Shown here piece by piece: positions 17,066 through 25,300 of a stretch of DNA of 48,625 nucleotides. Source of the stretch: Daejeonella sp. (GTDB lineage: Bacteria > Bacteroidota > Bacteroidia > Sphingobacteriales > Sphingobacteriaceae); assembly GCF_030684675.1 (NCBI RefSeq), contig NZ_JAUXXZ010000026.1, positions 1 to 48,625 of the forward strand. Reading direction: 5' to 3'. The notes beneath the pieces were generated by a model, which saw only the letters and a list, made by a program, of their open reading frames with translations, ran no database searches and was not told the DNA's origin. Every line of letters begins with the position of its first letter. The first letter of the stretch is position 1. The translations under genes and the position numbers were made by a program.

Positions 17066-17109
17066 AAGTAATCAGTTTAGGTTTTTTTGACTTTGCTATT
17101 GCTGAATTG

Positions 17110-17628
17110 TTACAAATATTGGCTTTTGTTAATCCATCGGGTTTGCTCGGAGGCATTAATTACAAGAGATTCGAATTCCTTTTGATAATCAAACTGAAGG
17201 TCTTCATGCAGTTTTGGTAATAATTTAATGATTTTTTCAAATTGCCGGGTAAGCAATCCCTGCAGCGGTTTATGGCTGGTTCTTAAATCCGCATATTTTA
17301 AAAAATTAATACAAAACCAAAGTGCAAGCTCGGTTTCTACCTCCTTTGATCCGGTATATTTAGCATAACGGTTAATCAGGCGGATAATTTTGCGCATACT
17401 TTTAGTACTATAGTAATAATGCTTCTGCATCGTTTTAAAATCCTCAAGCAGGAAATTTTTTACCTCTTCGGCATACTTCATCGGGTCATCCGCATCAAAA
17501 AGGAGATAGGCAAGTAACTCTTTGTTTTCCTTTTTGTATTTGGCCAGCCGGAGGCAGATGTCCGTTAATTCGTGCACAGAAAGCCCTGACAACTCTTTTT
17601 TTAGATCACTTAGTTTCTCTGGCTTCAT
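17110..17628 (-). CDS. DUF6155-like cytoplasmic helical protein
   Basis: The 172-residue product is soluble, all-helical by appearance and rich in Lys, Glu and Leu. The opening SDLKKELSGLSVHELTDICL and RLAKYKKENKELLAYLLF segments match my memory of the DUF6155 family, whose role is not known. No catalytic motif, signal peptide or membrane span is visible. It lies 44 nt upstream of the sigma-factor gene on the same strand and could be cotranscribed with it. It is divergent from the symporter gene, with a 65-nt gap that holds the symporter promoter. Confidence 0.75.
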   Translation of the reverse strand: MKPEKLSDLKKELSGLSVHELTDICLRLAKYKKENKELLAYLLFDADDPMKYAEEVKNFLLEDFKTMQKHYYYSTKSMRKIIRLINRYAKYTGSKEVETELALWFCINFLKYADLRTSHKPLQGLLTRQFEKIIKLLPKLHEDLQFDYQKEFESLVINASEQTRWINKSQYL

Positions 17629-17640
17629 CTTATGCTTTCA

Positions 17641-17671
17641 TTTGCTTGGTAAATCTAATTAATTACTTTTG
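17641..17671 (+). promoter_or_regulatory. Bacteroidota consensus promoter of the symporter gene
   Basis: TTTG (17641-17644), a 19-nt spacer and TACTTTTG (17664-17671) match TTTG-N19-TAnnTTTG exactly. The box ends 22 nt before the ATG at 17694. It is the cleanest promoter in the window. Confidence 0.85.
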
Positions 17672-17693
17672 TTCGATAGACTAACCAGCATTT

Positions 17694-19109
17694 ATGAAGT
17701 TTTCAAATCTCGGAATTATCGCTATCATAGTGATTTCATTTTCTGCCTTGCTCACTTTTTTGGATCATTATAGCTTATTGAATGTTCCAGAATTGGTATT
17801 GATGTTTTCGAGGTGGCTGGCCATCGCCGGATTGTTTATGTACGGGTTTAAAAAGAAATCACTTACTACCTGGATTTTGATCTCTATGGTAGTCGGAGCA
17901 GAAATCGGGCATGATTTTCCGGAGATAGGAATTAAACTGCAGGTATTAAGCAAGGTCTTCTTAAAGATGATCAAGACTATTATTGCCCCATTACTTTTTG
18001 CGACACTGGTATTTGGTATTGCCGGTCATTCTGATTTGAAACAGGTAGGTAGAATGGGATGGAAGTCAATCCTGTATTTTGAAGTGGTTACTACCGTTGC
18101 TCTTTTTATCGGACTTGCAGCAATCAATATTTCGAAGGCTGGTATGGGGATTTCAATGCCAACAGGGGCTCATGAAGAACTTGAGAAAGTTCCACCCCAA
18201 ACCCTGAATGATATAATCCTTCATATTTTTCCTGAGAATATTGCCAAATCTATAGCCGAGGGTCAGGTTTTACAGATCGTGGTTTTCAGTATTATTTTCG
18301 GGATTGCACTTGCAATGGTTCGTGAAGATAAGCGTCAGCCTATGCTGCGTGCGACAGAGAGCCTTTCGGAAGTGATGTTTAAATTCACCAATATTATCAT
18401 GTATTTTGCTCCGATAGGAGTAGGAGCGGCCATAGCTTATACTGTGGGGCATATGGGACTTGGGATTCTGGTGAATCTCTTTCAGTTGCTTCTTACTTTA
18501 TACGTAGCCTTATTGGTATTTCTTCTCGGAGTTTTGCTTCCGATCGCTTTTTTTGTGGGTGTTCCGATCAAAAAATTCCTGCAGGCCATTGCCGAGCCTG
18601 TCTCAATCGCCTTTGCAACTACCAGTTCAGAAGCTGCTCTTCCTAGGGCAATGGAAGCAATGGAACGCATTGGTGTGCCGCGTAAAATCGTAGCTTTTGT
18701 AATGCCAACCGGATACAGCTTTAATCTGGACGGAACTACTTTATATTTATCACTTGCCGCGATATTTGTCGCCCAGGCGGCTGGAATGCCCATGACCTTT
18801 GGTCAGCAATTGCTGATCGTATTCACCCTGATGTTAACCAGTAAGGGTGTTGCAGGAGTGCCAAGGGCTTCTTTGGTCATTTTGCTGGGTACTGCAGCAT
18901 CTTTTGGTATGCCGGTATGGCCCATATTTATAATACTGGGTATCGATGAACTGATGGACATGGCAAGAACATCGGTCAATGTAATTGGGAATTGCCTGGC
19001 TACTGTAGTTATTGCTAAATGGGAGGGAGAATTTAATCCTCCGGCAGAATTAAGTGCTCCGGATGAGAACCGGATTCATAATCTGGAAGATCAGGCATCA
19101 AAACATTAA
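17694..19109 (+). CDS. Dicarboxylate/amino acid:cation symporter (DAACS family)
   Basis: The 471-residue inner-membrane protein is a GltP/DctA-type sodium- or proton-coupled carrier for glutamate, aspartate or C4-dicarboxylates. Diagnostic pieces are FLKMIKTIIAPLLFATLVFGI, the first hairpin loop FATTSSEAALPRAME, the NLDGTTLYLSLAAIFVAQAAG segment (the NMDGT sodium site, here NLDGT), and TSKGVAGVPRAS with GIDELMDMARTSVNVIGN near the C-terminus, which holds the substrate-binding Asp and Asn. The Met-to-Leu change in NMDGT and an N-terminal extension with an extra hydrophobic pair are mild oddities. Exact substrate not determined. The hypothetical gene at 19156 follows after 46 nt. Confidence 0.93.
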   Translation: MKFSNLGIIAIIVISFSALLTFLDHYSLLNVPELVLMFSRWLAIAGLFMYGFKKKSLTTWILISMVVGAEIGHDFPEIGIKLQVLSKVFLKMIKTIIAPLLFATLVFGIAGHSDLKQVGRMGWKSILYFEVVTTVALFIGLAAINISKAGMGISMPTGAHEELEKVPPQTLNDIILHIFPENIAKSIAEGQVLQIVVFSIIFGIALAMVREDKRQPMLRATESLSEVMFKFTNIIMYFAPIGVGAAIAYTVGHMGLGILVNLFQLLLTLYVALLVFLLGVLLPIAFFVGVPIKKFLQAIAEPVSIAFATTSSEAALPRAMEAMERIGVPRKIVAFVMPTGYSFNLDGTTLYLSLAAIFVAQAAGMPMTFGQQLLIVFTLMLTSKGVAGVPRASLVILLGTAASFGMPVWPIFIILGIDELMDMARTSVNVIGNCLATVVIAKWEGEFNPPAELSAPDENRIHNLEDQASKH

Positions 19110-19155
19110 TGAAATTTAATTTTAACAGACACATGTCTTTAAATGCGTCAAATTT

Positions 19156-19662
19156 ATGAGTGATAGAGGTAAAAAGATATTTTTAGCGATTTGTATAATA
19201 ACCCCATTTCTGTTATACACTGTTTATTATTATTCGATAATGGTGAAGAATGCCCCTTACCGGTTTTCTGATTTTGAATCCATTACTTTTAAATACGGAC
19301 TTGGGGATAGTATGGTCAATCAGTATTATTCCAAAACAGGTGATTTTCAATATGTTAATCAGGATGATTCCCTGATTAAGACAAAAGTTAAAATGCGTAA
19401 GGATGATCTGTTGTATCTGCACCGCAAAGCAGCAGAACTCGGATTCTGGAACTTTCCCGATGAACTTAAAGGGGATGTAGGGTCAGCTAAAGGCAGAAAT
19501 TCTCCGACTTATTATATTGAATTCAGATATAAGGACAAGAGTAAACATGTGCTGTATGACATCAGCTATGATAAGGAACCTAAGCTGGCAGGTGCTGCAA
19601 AATCATTGATTACCGAGATCAGTAATATGATATCGGATGTGAGGGATAGGGATAAGGATTGA
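19156..19662 (+). CDS. Hypothetical protein with N-terminal membrane anchor
   Basis: The 168-residue product has one hydrophobic segment at about residues 8-28 that serves as an uncleaved anchor or signal, then a soluble domain. That domain has a beta-rich start (DFESITFKYGLGDSMVNQYY), a helix RKAAELGFWNFPDEL, and a strand pair TYYIEFRYKDKSKHVLYDISYD. The pattern of 'residues compared with a lowered threshold' seen in DUF6438-like proteins comes to mind, but I cannot claim the family. It may be cotranscribed with the symporter. After it the sequence turns into a 660-nt noncoding stretch. Confidence 0.7.
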   Translation: MSDRGKKIFLAICIITPFLLYTVYYYSIMVKNAPYRFSDFESITFKYGLGDSMVNQYYSKTGDFQYVNQDDSLIKTKVKMRKDDLLYLHRKAAELGFWNFPDELKGDVGSAKGRNSPTYYIEFRYKDKSKHVLYDISYDKEPKLAGAAKSLITEISNMISDVRDRDKD

Positions 19663-19766
19663 TTTTTAGGTTTTAATCTGGTAGAATGCCTATTCGAAGA
19701 TGAATTGTCATTATCAAGGCTTTTTTCAATCTTGATTATTGCAATCCAGATTGGAATTTTTTCTAA

Positions 19767-19926
19767 TGACCCAGAATGGGTCAAATGTTTATAGCAAAAT
19801 TTCACAAGGAAATCCCGCCCGTCCAGGGCGGGCGCATGTACTTCAAATTATCACATACGACCCCTTCAGGGTCGGGAACCAAGATATTAAGGTGTTTCTA
19901 TAAACATTCGACCACCTTCGGGGTCG
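19767..19926. repeat. Series of GACCC/GGGTC and G/C-rich hairpins
   Basis: Four small hairpins follow in a row within an AT-rich spacer: TGACCC/GGGTCA (19767-19783), CCCGCCC/GGGCGGG (19814-19832), CGACCC/GGGTCG (19858-19874) and CGACC/GGTCG (19909-19926). The last two share flanking CAT and GGGTCGG and look like copies of one unit. They precede the structured element at 19954. They resemble REP-type intergenic palindromes. Confidence 0.75.
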
Positions 19927-19953
19927 GCTGAGCAAGCAATGTTGAACACTGCA

Positions 19954-20154
19954 GGGCTGCAATTCCCAATGAAATACAGCCCCTGGTAAAATAAACCTTG
20001 CCGGAGGAGGTAGCTTCCGGCTAATGGAAATTTGAAATAGAACGCGATTTCATGCCGGATAACTCCGAAGGAAAGGGCTGAGCCAGCCTATAACACACAG
20101 GTATTGATTTACAAAATCAAACCATTGTGGGTCAAGAGCCATACCTGACCAATT
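19954..20154 (+). repeat. Structured repeat element, copy A (candidate noncoding RNA)
   Basis: About 200 nt closely matches 43560-43762 in the same strand sense. Strong pairings are: CCTT (19996-19999) plus CGGAG (20002-20006) with CTCCGAAGG (20063-20071); TCCGGC (20016-20021) with GCCGGA (20054-20059); GAAAT with ATTTC around the invariant loop AGAACGCG; hairpin GGCTG-AGC-CAGCC (20076-20088); and CAGGTAT (20098-20104) with ATACCTG (20141-20147). The other copy differs in sequence at several of these sites but still pairs. No open frame is conserved. The class is not recognised; it could be a structured RNA or a small nonautonomous mobile repeat. Confidence 0.7.
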
Positions 20155-20263
20155 AAAACCCTAATATTTAAAATTTTTCTTTTATCGGACTCAAGTTAAA
20201 TCAGGGATTATAGCATGGACAGAACATGGGGTATTCTCTTCCAGACTAATTATTCCAAATTAG

Positions 20264-20295
20264 TTTTTCTTTCAAAAGAAATATTCTTATATTTG
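20264..20295 (+). promoter_or_regulatory. Promoter of the rplU-rpmA operon
   Basis: TATATTTG at 20288-20295 is an exact TAnnTTTG box. A TTTT at 20265-20268 sits at the 19-nt spacing expected for the -33 TTTG. It lies 26 nt before the rplU ATG and downstream of structured element A, so the main rplU message need not include that element. Confidence 0.7.
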
Positions 20296-20321
20296 CACCT
20301 CATTTAAAAAATATATTAATA

Positions 20322-20633
20322 ATGTACGCAATAGTAAATATAGCCGGACAGCAATTTAAAGTTGTTAAAGACCAATATCTTTTTGTACACCGTTTACAGG
20401 GAGAAGAAGGCGCTAGTATTGAATTTGACAACGTATTATTAGCTGAAAACAATGGTAAATTCTCAATCGGTGCTGATGCATTGAAGGGAGCCAAAGTAAG
20501 TGCTAAAATACTGTCTCATTTAAAGGGTGAAAAAGTAATCGTTTTCAAGAAGAAACGTCGTAAGGGTTACAAGAAGAAAAACGGACACCGTCAGATGTTC
20601 ACTAAGATTGAGATTACAGGCATTTCTTTATAA
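20322..20633 (+). CDS. rplU: 50S ribosomal protein L21
   Basis: The 103-residue protein begins MYAIVNIAGQQFKVVKDQ and ends with the basic KKKRRKGYKKKNGHRQMFTKI segment split around the L21 signature. L21 binds 23S rRNA domain V and L20 in the large subunit. Length is normal for the family. It is first in the usual rplU-rpmA operon; rpmA starts 104 nt later with no terminator between. A good Bacteroidota promoter lies just upstream. Confidence 0.98.
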   Translation: MYAIVNIAGQQFKVVKDQYLFVHRLQGEEGASIEFDNVLLAENNGKFSIGADALKGAKVSAKILSHLKGEKVIVFKKKRRKGYKKKNGHRQMFTKIEITGISL

Positions 20634-20737
20634 GTAATAAGTAATAAGTTTTAACTTTTACTCTTAACTCAAAACGATTACAATTAGTTTAAGTTTAAAA
20701 TCCTGAATTGTTTACAATTCATAAATTATAAAATAAC

Positions 20738-21181
20738 ATGGCACATAAAAAAGGAGCCGGTAGTTCCAGAAACGGTCGCGAATCACATAGCAAGCGTTTA
20801 GGTATTAAGATCTTCGGTGGTCAGGCAGCAATTGCAGGAAATATTATCGTGCGTCAGCGCGGTACTCAGCATCATCCAGACAGAAATGTTGGTATTGGTA
20901 AAGACCATACCCTTTTTGCACTGATTGATGGTACAGTAATTTTCAGAAAGAGATATGATAATAAATCATATGTTTCTATTCTTCCAAGAGAAGCTGCGGT
21001 AGTAGTTGAAGATGCTGCTCCAAAAGCAAAGAAAGCAGCAGCTCCTAAAGCAGCTGTAATCGATGAAGCAGTAGAAGTTGCAGCTAAACCAGCAGCAAAA
21101 AAGCCTGCAGCCAAAAAAGAACCAGTAGCTAAGAAAGCGCCTGCAAAGAAAGAAGCATCTGATGATGCTGCAGAAGCTTAA
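20738..21181 (+). CDS. rpmA: 50S ribosomal protein L27 with long Lys/Ala/Pro-rich C-terminal tail
   Basis: Residues 1 to about 87 are a standard L27: [59 protein letters not shown]27's N-terminal tail reaches the peptidyl-transferase centre; here it starts directly with MAHKKG, with no cleavable leader. The chain then continues about 60 residues as a low-complexity tail of Lys, Ala and Pro ([17 protein letters not shown]) ending in acidic residues, giving 147 residues where about 85-90 is usual. The tail resembles histone H1-like or nucleoid protein tails. A terminator follows directly. Confidence 0.97.
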   Translation: MAHKKGAGSSRNGRESHSKRLGIKIFGGQAAIAGNIIVRQRGTQHHPDRNVGIGKDHTLFALIDGTVIFRKRYDNKSYVSILPREAAVVVEDAAPKAKKAAAPKAAVIDEAVEVAAKPAAKKPAAKKEPVAKKAPAKKEASDDAAEA

Positions 21182-21209
21182 TTTTAGAATAAAGAAATAT
21201 TAATTTATG

Positions 21210-21238
21210 AAAGCCCTGATGAAAATCAGGGCTTTTTT
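21210..21238 (+). terminator. Rho-independent terminator of rplU-rpmA
   Basis: AAAGCCCTGAT and ATCAGGGCTTT form a perfect stem of about 10-11 bp with a GAAA tetraloop, followed by six T. It overlaps the stop codon of the convergent prenyl synthase gene. Confidence 0.93.
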
Positions 21239-22211
21239 AATGCTCTCTGATCAGTAATTGCTCCGCAAATCCTCTGAGGAGTTCTTTCCTTGAATTTTCC
21301 ACAGTGATTTTATCCAGGGCATTTAGTGCTTTCCTGACGTAATTTTCCATTTCAGCTTCCGCAAGCTTGCGTACTCCCAGTGAATCATAGATAGAAGTGA
21401 TGGCATTCACCTTATTTTTGGGTAAGACATCAGAATTGTTCAGCCATCTATCAAGTTCTGATGCGTTTTCTTCATTAGCTAGTTCCCTGGCTTTGATTAG
21501 CAGAAAGGTTTTTTTATCAGCGAGAATATCTCCTCCAACCTGTTTTCCGAATTTTTCAGGATCACCATATACATCGAGGATATCGTCCTGAAGCTGAAAG
21601 GCAAGCCCCAGATTTTCGCCAAATTCATATAATAAATCGGCCTGCTCTTTTTCAGCCCCTCCAATCAAAGCTCCGATCTGCATACTTCCTGCAAGTAATA
21701 CCGCAGTTTTAAGCCTGATCATTTCAATATATTCTTTAAGGCTTACCTGATCCCTTTTCTCGAAATTCATATCAGCCTGCTGCCCCTGACAAACTCCCGA
21801 TGCGGTATCAGAGAATATATCCAGAACTTTCCTTAGTATCGAATCATCTACCCGGATCATGAGTTTGTAGGCCTCTACAAACATTACATCACCCGATAAA
21901 ATCGCTGCGCTTTCATTCCATTTTACATGGACTGTTGGGTTCCCTCTTCTGAGGGGAGCTTTATCCATAATATCATCATGCATCAGCGTGAAATTATGAA
22001 ACAGCTCAATGCCTATCGCAGCATCCAATGCTTTTGAAACATTCCCTCTGAATAGTTCAGTTGAAACAAGAACCAGAACCGGCCTCATTCGTTTACCACC
22101 CAATTGCATCAGGTAGCTGATTGGCTTGTATAATTCTGCAGGTTTTGCGGTGTATTTGGTTTCGGCTATAGCCTTATTAATGATGTTTTGAAGCTGTTCT
22201 ATCGAATGCAT
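21237..22211 (-). CDS. Polyprenyl (geranylgeranyl/farnesyl-type) diphosphate synthase
   Basis: This 324-residue all-trans prenyltransferase condenses isopentenyl diphosphate with allylic diphosphates in isoprenoid synthesis. It has both aspartate-rich motifs: the first is DDIMD at residues 79-83 followed by KAPLRRGNPTVH, the second DDILD in LAFQLQDDILDVYGD. GGKRMRP near residue 38 binds the substrate diphosphate. The residues before the first motif (FTLMH) suggest a product longer than farnesyl, such as an octaprenyl or geranylgeranyl chain for menaquinone, but chain length cannot be set from this. It is probably transcribed from CAAAATTA (minus-strand TAATTTTG) at 22235-22242. Confidence 0.93.
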   Translation of the reverse strand: MHSIEQLQNIINKAIAETKYTAKPAELYKPISYLMQLGGKRMRPVLVLVSTELFRGNVSKALDAAIGIELFHNFTLMHDDIMDKAPLRRGNPTVHVKWNESAAILSGDVMFVEAYKLMIRVDDSILRKVLDIFSDTASGVCQGQQADMNFEKRDQVSLKEYIEMIRLKTAVLLAGSMQIGALIGGAEKEQADLLYEFGENLGLAFQLQDDILDVYGDPEKFGKQVGGDILADKKTFLLIKARELANEENASELDRWLNNSDVLPKNKVNAITSIYDSLGVRKLAEAEMENYVRKALNALDKITVENSRKELLRGFAEQLLIREH

Positions 22212-22234
22212 TTAATTTAAACTATGGCTTGAAG

Positions 22235-22242
22235 CAAAATTA
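22235..22242 (-). promoter_or_regulatory. Candidate -7 box for the prenyl synthase gene
   Basis: Reads TAATTTTG on the minus strand, matching TAnnTTTG, 24 nt before the ATG. The -33 element is not obvious. Confidence 0.45.
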
Positions 22243-22292
22243 GCAAAACTGATTAATTCAGACTCTGTTTAATTCCCCCGGTTATCTTAATT

Positions 22293-24422
22293 TTATTTTA
22301 CTAAGGTGAAATCTATCTGACGCTTACCCAAATCTACTTTTTTGACCATGATGGTCACCTCATCTCCCAGTTGATACTTCTTTTTACGGCGCTGACCAAT
22401 GATGCAGTAGTTCTTCTCGTCTAAAACGTAAAAATCATCGTTAAGATCGCGTAATCGAATCATACCCTCGCATTTATTGGCTATAATTTCAACATACATA
22501 CCCCATTCAGTCAATCCGGAAATAATTCCACTGAATTCTTCCCCAATATTATTCTGAAGGTATTCTGCCTGCTTGTATTTTACTGAAGCACGTTCAGCAT
22601 CGGCAGCTTTTTTCTCCATCTGGGAGGAGTGAATTGACATTTTTTCATATTCCTCTTCATTTACAGATTTTCCGTCCGCCAGATATAGTTCGAGTAAACG
22701 GTGAACCATCACATCAGGATATCTGCGGATAGGAGAGGTGAAATGGGTATAATAATCGAATGCCAGTCCGTAGTGACTATGTTTTTTAGTCGTATAAACA
22801 GCTTTAGCCATTGATCGGATTGCGAGCTGGGTCAATACATTCTGCTCTTTCTTTCCTTCCACATCAGCCATTAAGAAATTAAGTGAGCGGGCAGTTTCAC
22901 GTCCCGAACTCATATCAATCTTATAGCCAAACTTTGATGCAAACTGTGAGAAACTCAATAAAGCATCCTCTTTGGGTGAATCATGTGAACGATAGACAAA
23001 AGTCAATTTCTGCTTTCCTTTGCCTTTTTTTGCAATAAATTCAGCTACTTTTTTGTTAGCCAGGAGCATGAAATCCTCAATCAGTTTATGGGCATCCTTA
23101 CGCTCTTTGACATAAACCCCAAGTGGTTTACCCTGATCATCAAGACGAAATTTAATCTCTACACTTTCAAAGCTGATTGCGCCATGTTTAAACTTACGTT
23201 CTCTCAGTTTATAGGCAATCTCATTCAACTTTAAAAGCTCCTCGCTATGTTTACCGCTTTTATTTTCGAGTACTTCCTGCGCATCTTCATAACTGAAGCG
23301 GGTATCAGAATGGATAATTGTCCGTCCAAACCATTGTTCAACGACATTGGCATCATTATCGAGCTCAAATACGGCCGAGAAGCATAGTTTATCTTCATTA
23401 GGCCTTAGTGAGCATAAACCATTAGATAATCGCTCAGGAAGCATGGGAATCACTCTGTCGACCAGGTAAACAGATGTTCCCCTCTCAAAAGCTTCTTTAT
23501 CAAGTGCTGATCCAGGTTTAACGTAATGCGAAACATCGGCAATATGTACACCTACTTCAATATTTCCATTTTTTAATTTTTGGAATGAAATGGCATCATC
23601 AAAATCTTTGGCATCCGCCGGATCAATAGTAAAGGTCAGTACCTGTCTAAAATCCTTCCGTTTGGCGATTTCTTCTTCGGTGATCTCTTCCTTTATTAAT
23701 TCAGCCTGTTTTTCTACTTCATCAGGGAAAGCCAGAGGAAAACCATAATCAGCTAAAATGGCATTCATTTCAGCATTATTCTCACCCTGTTTACCAAGCA
23801 CATGGGTAATCTCACCAATCGGGTTTTTGGCATCTTCAGGCCAGTCAACAATCTTTGCTATGGCTTTATAACCATCTTTAGCACCATTGAGTCTGTCTAA
23901 AGGAATAAAAATATCATGCAGCATCTTCCGGTCATCCGGTACAAAAAAGGCAAAGCGATCAGAAAGCTTGATAATTCCTGTAAAGTCCATTTTGGCCCTT
24001 TGCAGGATCTCGACAACTTCTCCGTCTTTTTTACGGCCCTTGTTCTTGGCATAGACATACACCTTAACAATATCACCGTGCAGGGCATTGCGCAGTTTAC
24101 GTGGTGCTACGTAAATATCTTCCTCAAATTCATCATCACTGACAATATAGGCCGAACCGTCACTGGTCATATCGACTTTGCCGGTTACGAACGTTTTAAG
24201 CTGTTTTAATATGAATTTGCCTTTTTCAGGCTCCTGAAGAATTCCTTTTCTGGTTTCTTCCTTTAAAACCTCCAGTATTAAGACTCTGGTTTCATCATCA
24301 TGGAGGTTAAGTTTTGATGCAACCTGTTTATAATTTAATGGCTTATTACCTGATTTTTCAAACACATCAGTAATGAGTTTGGTAAGGACCAGGTTAAAGT
24401 TATTTGATTTCTTTTTTGACAT
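22293..24422 (-). CDS. rnr: Ribonuclease R (3'-5' exoribonuclease, RNB family)
   Basis: The 709-residue product degrades structured RNA from the 3' end in a processive way and takes part in mRNA decay and rRNA quality control. Domains in order are an N-terminal winged-helix region (residues about 1-70), cold-shock OB folds (about 70-220), the RNB catalytic core with DPADAKDFDDAIS (metal-binding aspartates), RVIPMLPERLSNGLCSL and SPIRRYPDVMVHRL, and a C-terminal S1 domain (GIISGLTEWGMYVEI). The last segment is a short basic-free end at FTLVK. It heads a run of minus-strand housekeeping genes, with the exonuclease gene 91 nt upstream. Confidence 0.97.
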   Translation of the reverse strand: MSKKKSNNFNLVLTKLITDVFEKSGNKPLNYKQVASKLNLHDDETRVLILEVLKEETRKGILQEPEKGKFILKQLKTFVTGKVDMTSDGSAYIVSDDEFEEDIYVAPRKLRNALHGDIVKVYVYAKNKGRKKDGEVVEILQRAKMDFTGIIKLSDRFAFFVPDDRKMLHDIFIPLDRLNGAKDGYKAIAKIVDWPEDAKNPIGEITHVLGKQGENNAEMNAILADYGFPLAFPDEVEKQAELIKEEITEEEIAKRKDFRQVLTFTIDPADAKDFDDAISFQKLKNGNIEVGVHIADVSHYVKPGSALDKEAFERGTSVYLVDRVIPMLPERLSNGLCSLRPNEDKLCFSAVFELDNDANVVEQWFGRTIIHSDTRFSYEDAQEVLENKSGKHSEELLKLNEIAYKLRERKFKHGAISFESVEIKFRLDDQGKPLGVYVKERKDAHKLIEDFMLLANKKVAEFIAKKGKGKQKLTFVYRSHDSPKEDALLSFSQFASKFGYKIDMSSGRETARSLNFLMADVEGKKEQNVLTQLAIRSMAKAVYTTKKHSHYGLAFDYYTHFTSPIRRYPDVMVHRLLELYLADGKSVNEEEYEKMSIHSSQMEKKAADAERASVKYKQAEYLQNNIGEEFSGIISGLTEWGMYVEIIANKCEGMIRLRDLNDDFYVLDEKNYCIIGQRRKKKYQLGDEVTIMVKKVDLGKRQIDFTLVK

Positions 24423-24513
24423 TTTTTACTAATTTCCCCTAAGGTAAGGCTTAAGCAGCTAATAATAAGCTTCTTTACCATTTGATAACATTCAAATGAT
24501 CATTGAAATGCCT

Positions 24514-25230
24514 TCAGGGCTCCACAATAGTAATCTGATCTGAGGATAAGGCAGCTAAAGATTTAAATTTTAGCAGGATTTGTGCAGTAGTAATCACATC
24601 TTTTTCACAATATATCCTGATACGTTCAAGGTCATTATCTTCCCAATAAACCTTATGAACCATACTGCCGTCAATATCGTCTTTCGGACTTGGTATATTG
24701 AATACCGCAGCAAGCAGGTTCAGCGAGGTATAGTTTTTATAATCCCCGAATTTCCATAGATCCATCGTATCCAGATGCATGATCTCCCAGGGCTTTTTTC
24801 CATGAATATTCAATTGAACGGGTATTTGTAGTCCATTGATCAGCATCCTGCGGCATAAATAGGGAAAATCAAATTCCTTGCCATTGTGGGCACATAAAAC
24901 AAGGGAATCCGACTGTTTGTTTAATAGATCAATAAATGACTGAATCACCTCCTTTTCTTCATCTCCATAGAAGGATTTTACCCGCAGGGAAAGTGTTTCT
25001 GTTTTTTTTGAGAAGATTCCAACCGAAATGCAAATGATTTTTCCAAATTCTGCCAGTATTCCTCCTCTGGAATAAAATTCAGCTGCTGTTTCGCCATCAC
25101 GCCGTTGAAAACGGGTCTTTTGATCCCATAATGACTGATAATCTGCAGGTAATTCGTTAAAAGAAGGGTATTGGGGAACGGTTTCAACATCGAGTACTAA
25201 AACCTGTTGAAGATCAATGCTTTCTAACAT
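24514..25230 (-). CDS. Predicted 3'-5' exonuclease, PolB-proofreading-like (DEDDy)
   Basis: This is a stand-alone 238-residue nuclease of the RNase H fold. Catalytic acidic residues are Asp14 and Glu16 in LVLDVETVP, the aspartate in CAHNGKEFDFPYL, and the Tyr/Asp pair in RIYCEKDVITTAQ (the DEDDy form). It matches the family of predicted exonucleases related to the proofreading domain of DNA polymerase B (COG3298 type). The natural substrate is not known. A conserved insert with W-E-I-M-H-L-D-T-M-D-L-W positions the metal site. It lies between rnr and yceH on the same strand. Confidence 0.88.
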   Translation of the reverse strand: MLESIDLQQVLVLDVETVPQYPSFNELPADYQSLWDQKTRFQRRDGETAAEFYSRGGILAEFGKIICISVGIFSKKTETLSLRVKSFYGDEEKEVIQSFIDLLNKQSDSLVLCAHNGKEFDFPYLCRRMLINGLQIPVQLNIHGKKPWEIMHLDTMDLWKFGDYKNYTSLNLLAAVFNIPSPKDDIDGSMVHKVYWEDNDLERIRIYCEKDVITTAQILLKFKSLAALSSDQITIVEP

Positions 25231-25300
25231 ATATGAATCTTTATCAGTATTAGAAAATTACACATTATAAACCTTTTATAAAAATAAGCTTAGAAAACGG

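Noticed and set aside
19954-20154. Ribosomal-protein leader of the L21 operon
   Set aside because: A good promoter lies between the element and rplU, and a second copy stands before rlmF, so an L21-specific leader is unlikely as the main explanation.
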